From: Paracoccus sp. S-4012
GTDB lineage: Bacteria; Pseudomonadota; Alphaproteobacteria; Rhodobacterales; Rhodobacteraceae
Reading direction: 5' to 3'
Length of the DNA: 64,000 nucleotides
Assembly (NCBI RefSeq): GCF_009674885.1
Contig: NZ_WKKA01000009.1
Span: forward strand, 42,281 to 106,280
Shown here: positions 63,741-64,000 of the stretch, one piece after another
How the letters are laid out: each line of letters begins with the position of its first letter
Position numbering within the stretch: position 1 is the stretch's first letter
Made by a program: the position numbers and the translations under genes
The notes under the pieces: model-generated
Seen by the model: the letters and a program-made list of their open reading frames with translations, nothing else
The model's database searches: none
Told to the model about the DNA's origin: nothing

Positions 63741-64000
63741 ATTGGGAATGGAGGTAGGTCGCGCAGCTCATGCCGCGCCCGGCAAGCAGCAGGAATGGCT
63801 GACCTCCCGCAGGTCCGCCCAGCCATGGCGCTTAAGTCGACCGACCAGCTGCAAGAAGAGGGCTCATTCGGCTACGTCGAGGTCCTAGAAGATCGCGCGG
63901 GCGCCGATGGAGGTGCCTTCTGGCGCCGCAACCTCCCCGCGAACAGGACGTCCGTATTGGAGCAAGCTCAGACGCCGAGAGGGAAGCCTTGTTCGGATCG

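Noticed and set aside
63825..64000. Open frame running off the right edge (MALKSTDQLQEEGS...).
   Set aside because: No ribosome site or family can be recognised in 58 codons, and the surrounding DNA is decayed; left uncalled.

Overview
This window is high-GC alphaproteobacterial chromosome and most likely comes from the Rhodobacteraceae (Paracoccus/Rhodobacter group). The evidence is the family-level look of the proteins (MmcB, a DUF6324-like protein, a DUF1285 protein, RatA/COQ10, GyrA with Ala at the quinolone position), a tRNA-His with no encoded G-1, HWE-type histidine kinases, and ATGA stop/start overlaps throughout. No genus can be fixed from the sequence alone.

Layout. Positions 1-3391 hold a LivGFHM branched-chain amino acid uptake operon (livG cut by the edge), followed by a VOC protein, a CAP-domain lipoprotein, guaA and an LhgO-type oxidase. 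From about 7.5 to 14.8 kb the sequence is a graveyard: a sulfatase and its formylglycine-generating enzyme joined by one deletion, an IS256-family scrap, a second and decayed Liv system, intact YciI and cupin genes, a GMC oxidoreductase tail, two tandem MarR regulators, a broken type III restriction subunit, and integrase remnants beside tRNA-His. From 15 to 43 kb the genome is orderly core: MmcB, ribE-ribB-ribH-nusB, a KpsS/KpsD/KpsC capsule export set, DedA, a MoxR-DUF58-BatA-DUF4159 operon, DUF1285, Hyi, RatA, YpfJ, DsbB, gyrA, a mechanosensitive channel, a cysteine synthase and a NUDIX hydrolase.

At 43.03-43.12 kb lies tRNA-Ser(CGA), followed at once by a full-length tyrosine recombinase. 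This marks a second genomic island that runs to about 53.96 kb. It carries an XRE regulator, IS5 and ABC-transporter scraps, a Tat-exported amidohydrolase, an unrecognised protein behind a pair of AT-rich palindromes, a possible HUH endonuclease-like protein, and an MmeI-like DNA methyltransferase translationally coupled to an SF2 helicase. The methyltransferase has a low-GC central segment, which suggests that its target-recognition part was swapped. The helicase is cut just after motif VI and joined tail-to-tail to a truncated GH1-like/sugar-nucleotide gene.

The last 9 kb hold a patatin-like lipase, a type II NADH dehydrogenase, an intact IS256-family element abutting an IS3 fragment (flanked by the broken ends of a DUF892 and a DUF421 gene), a response regulator with its HWE kinase, a second divergent HWE kinase, and a decayed threonine dehydratase. 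The parts most worth following up are the regulator/HUH-like/methyltransferase/helicase block at 48.3-54 kb, the palindromic repeat inserted in frame in kpsC, and the hairpins that sit on two pseudogene joints.
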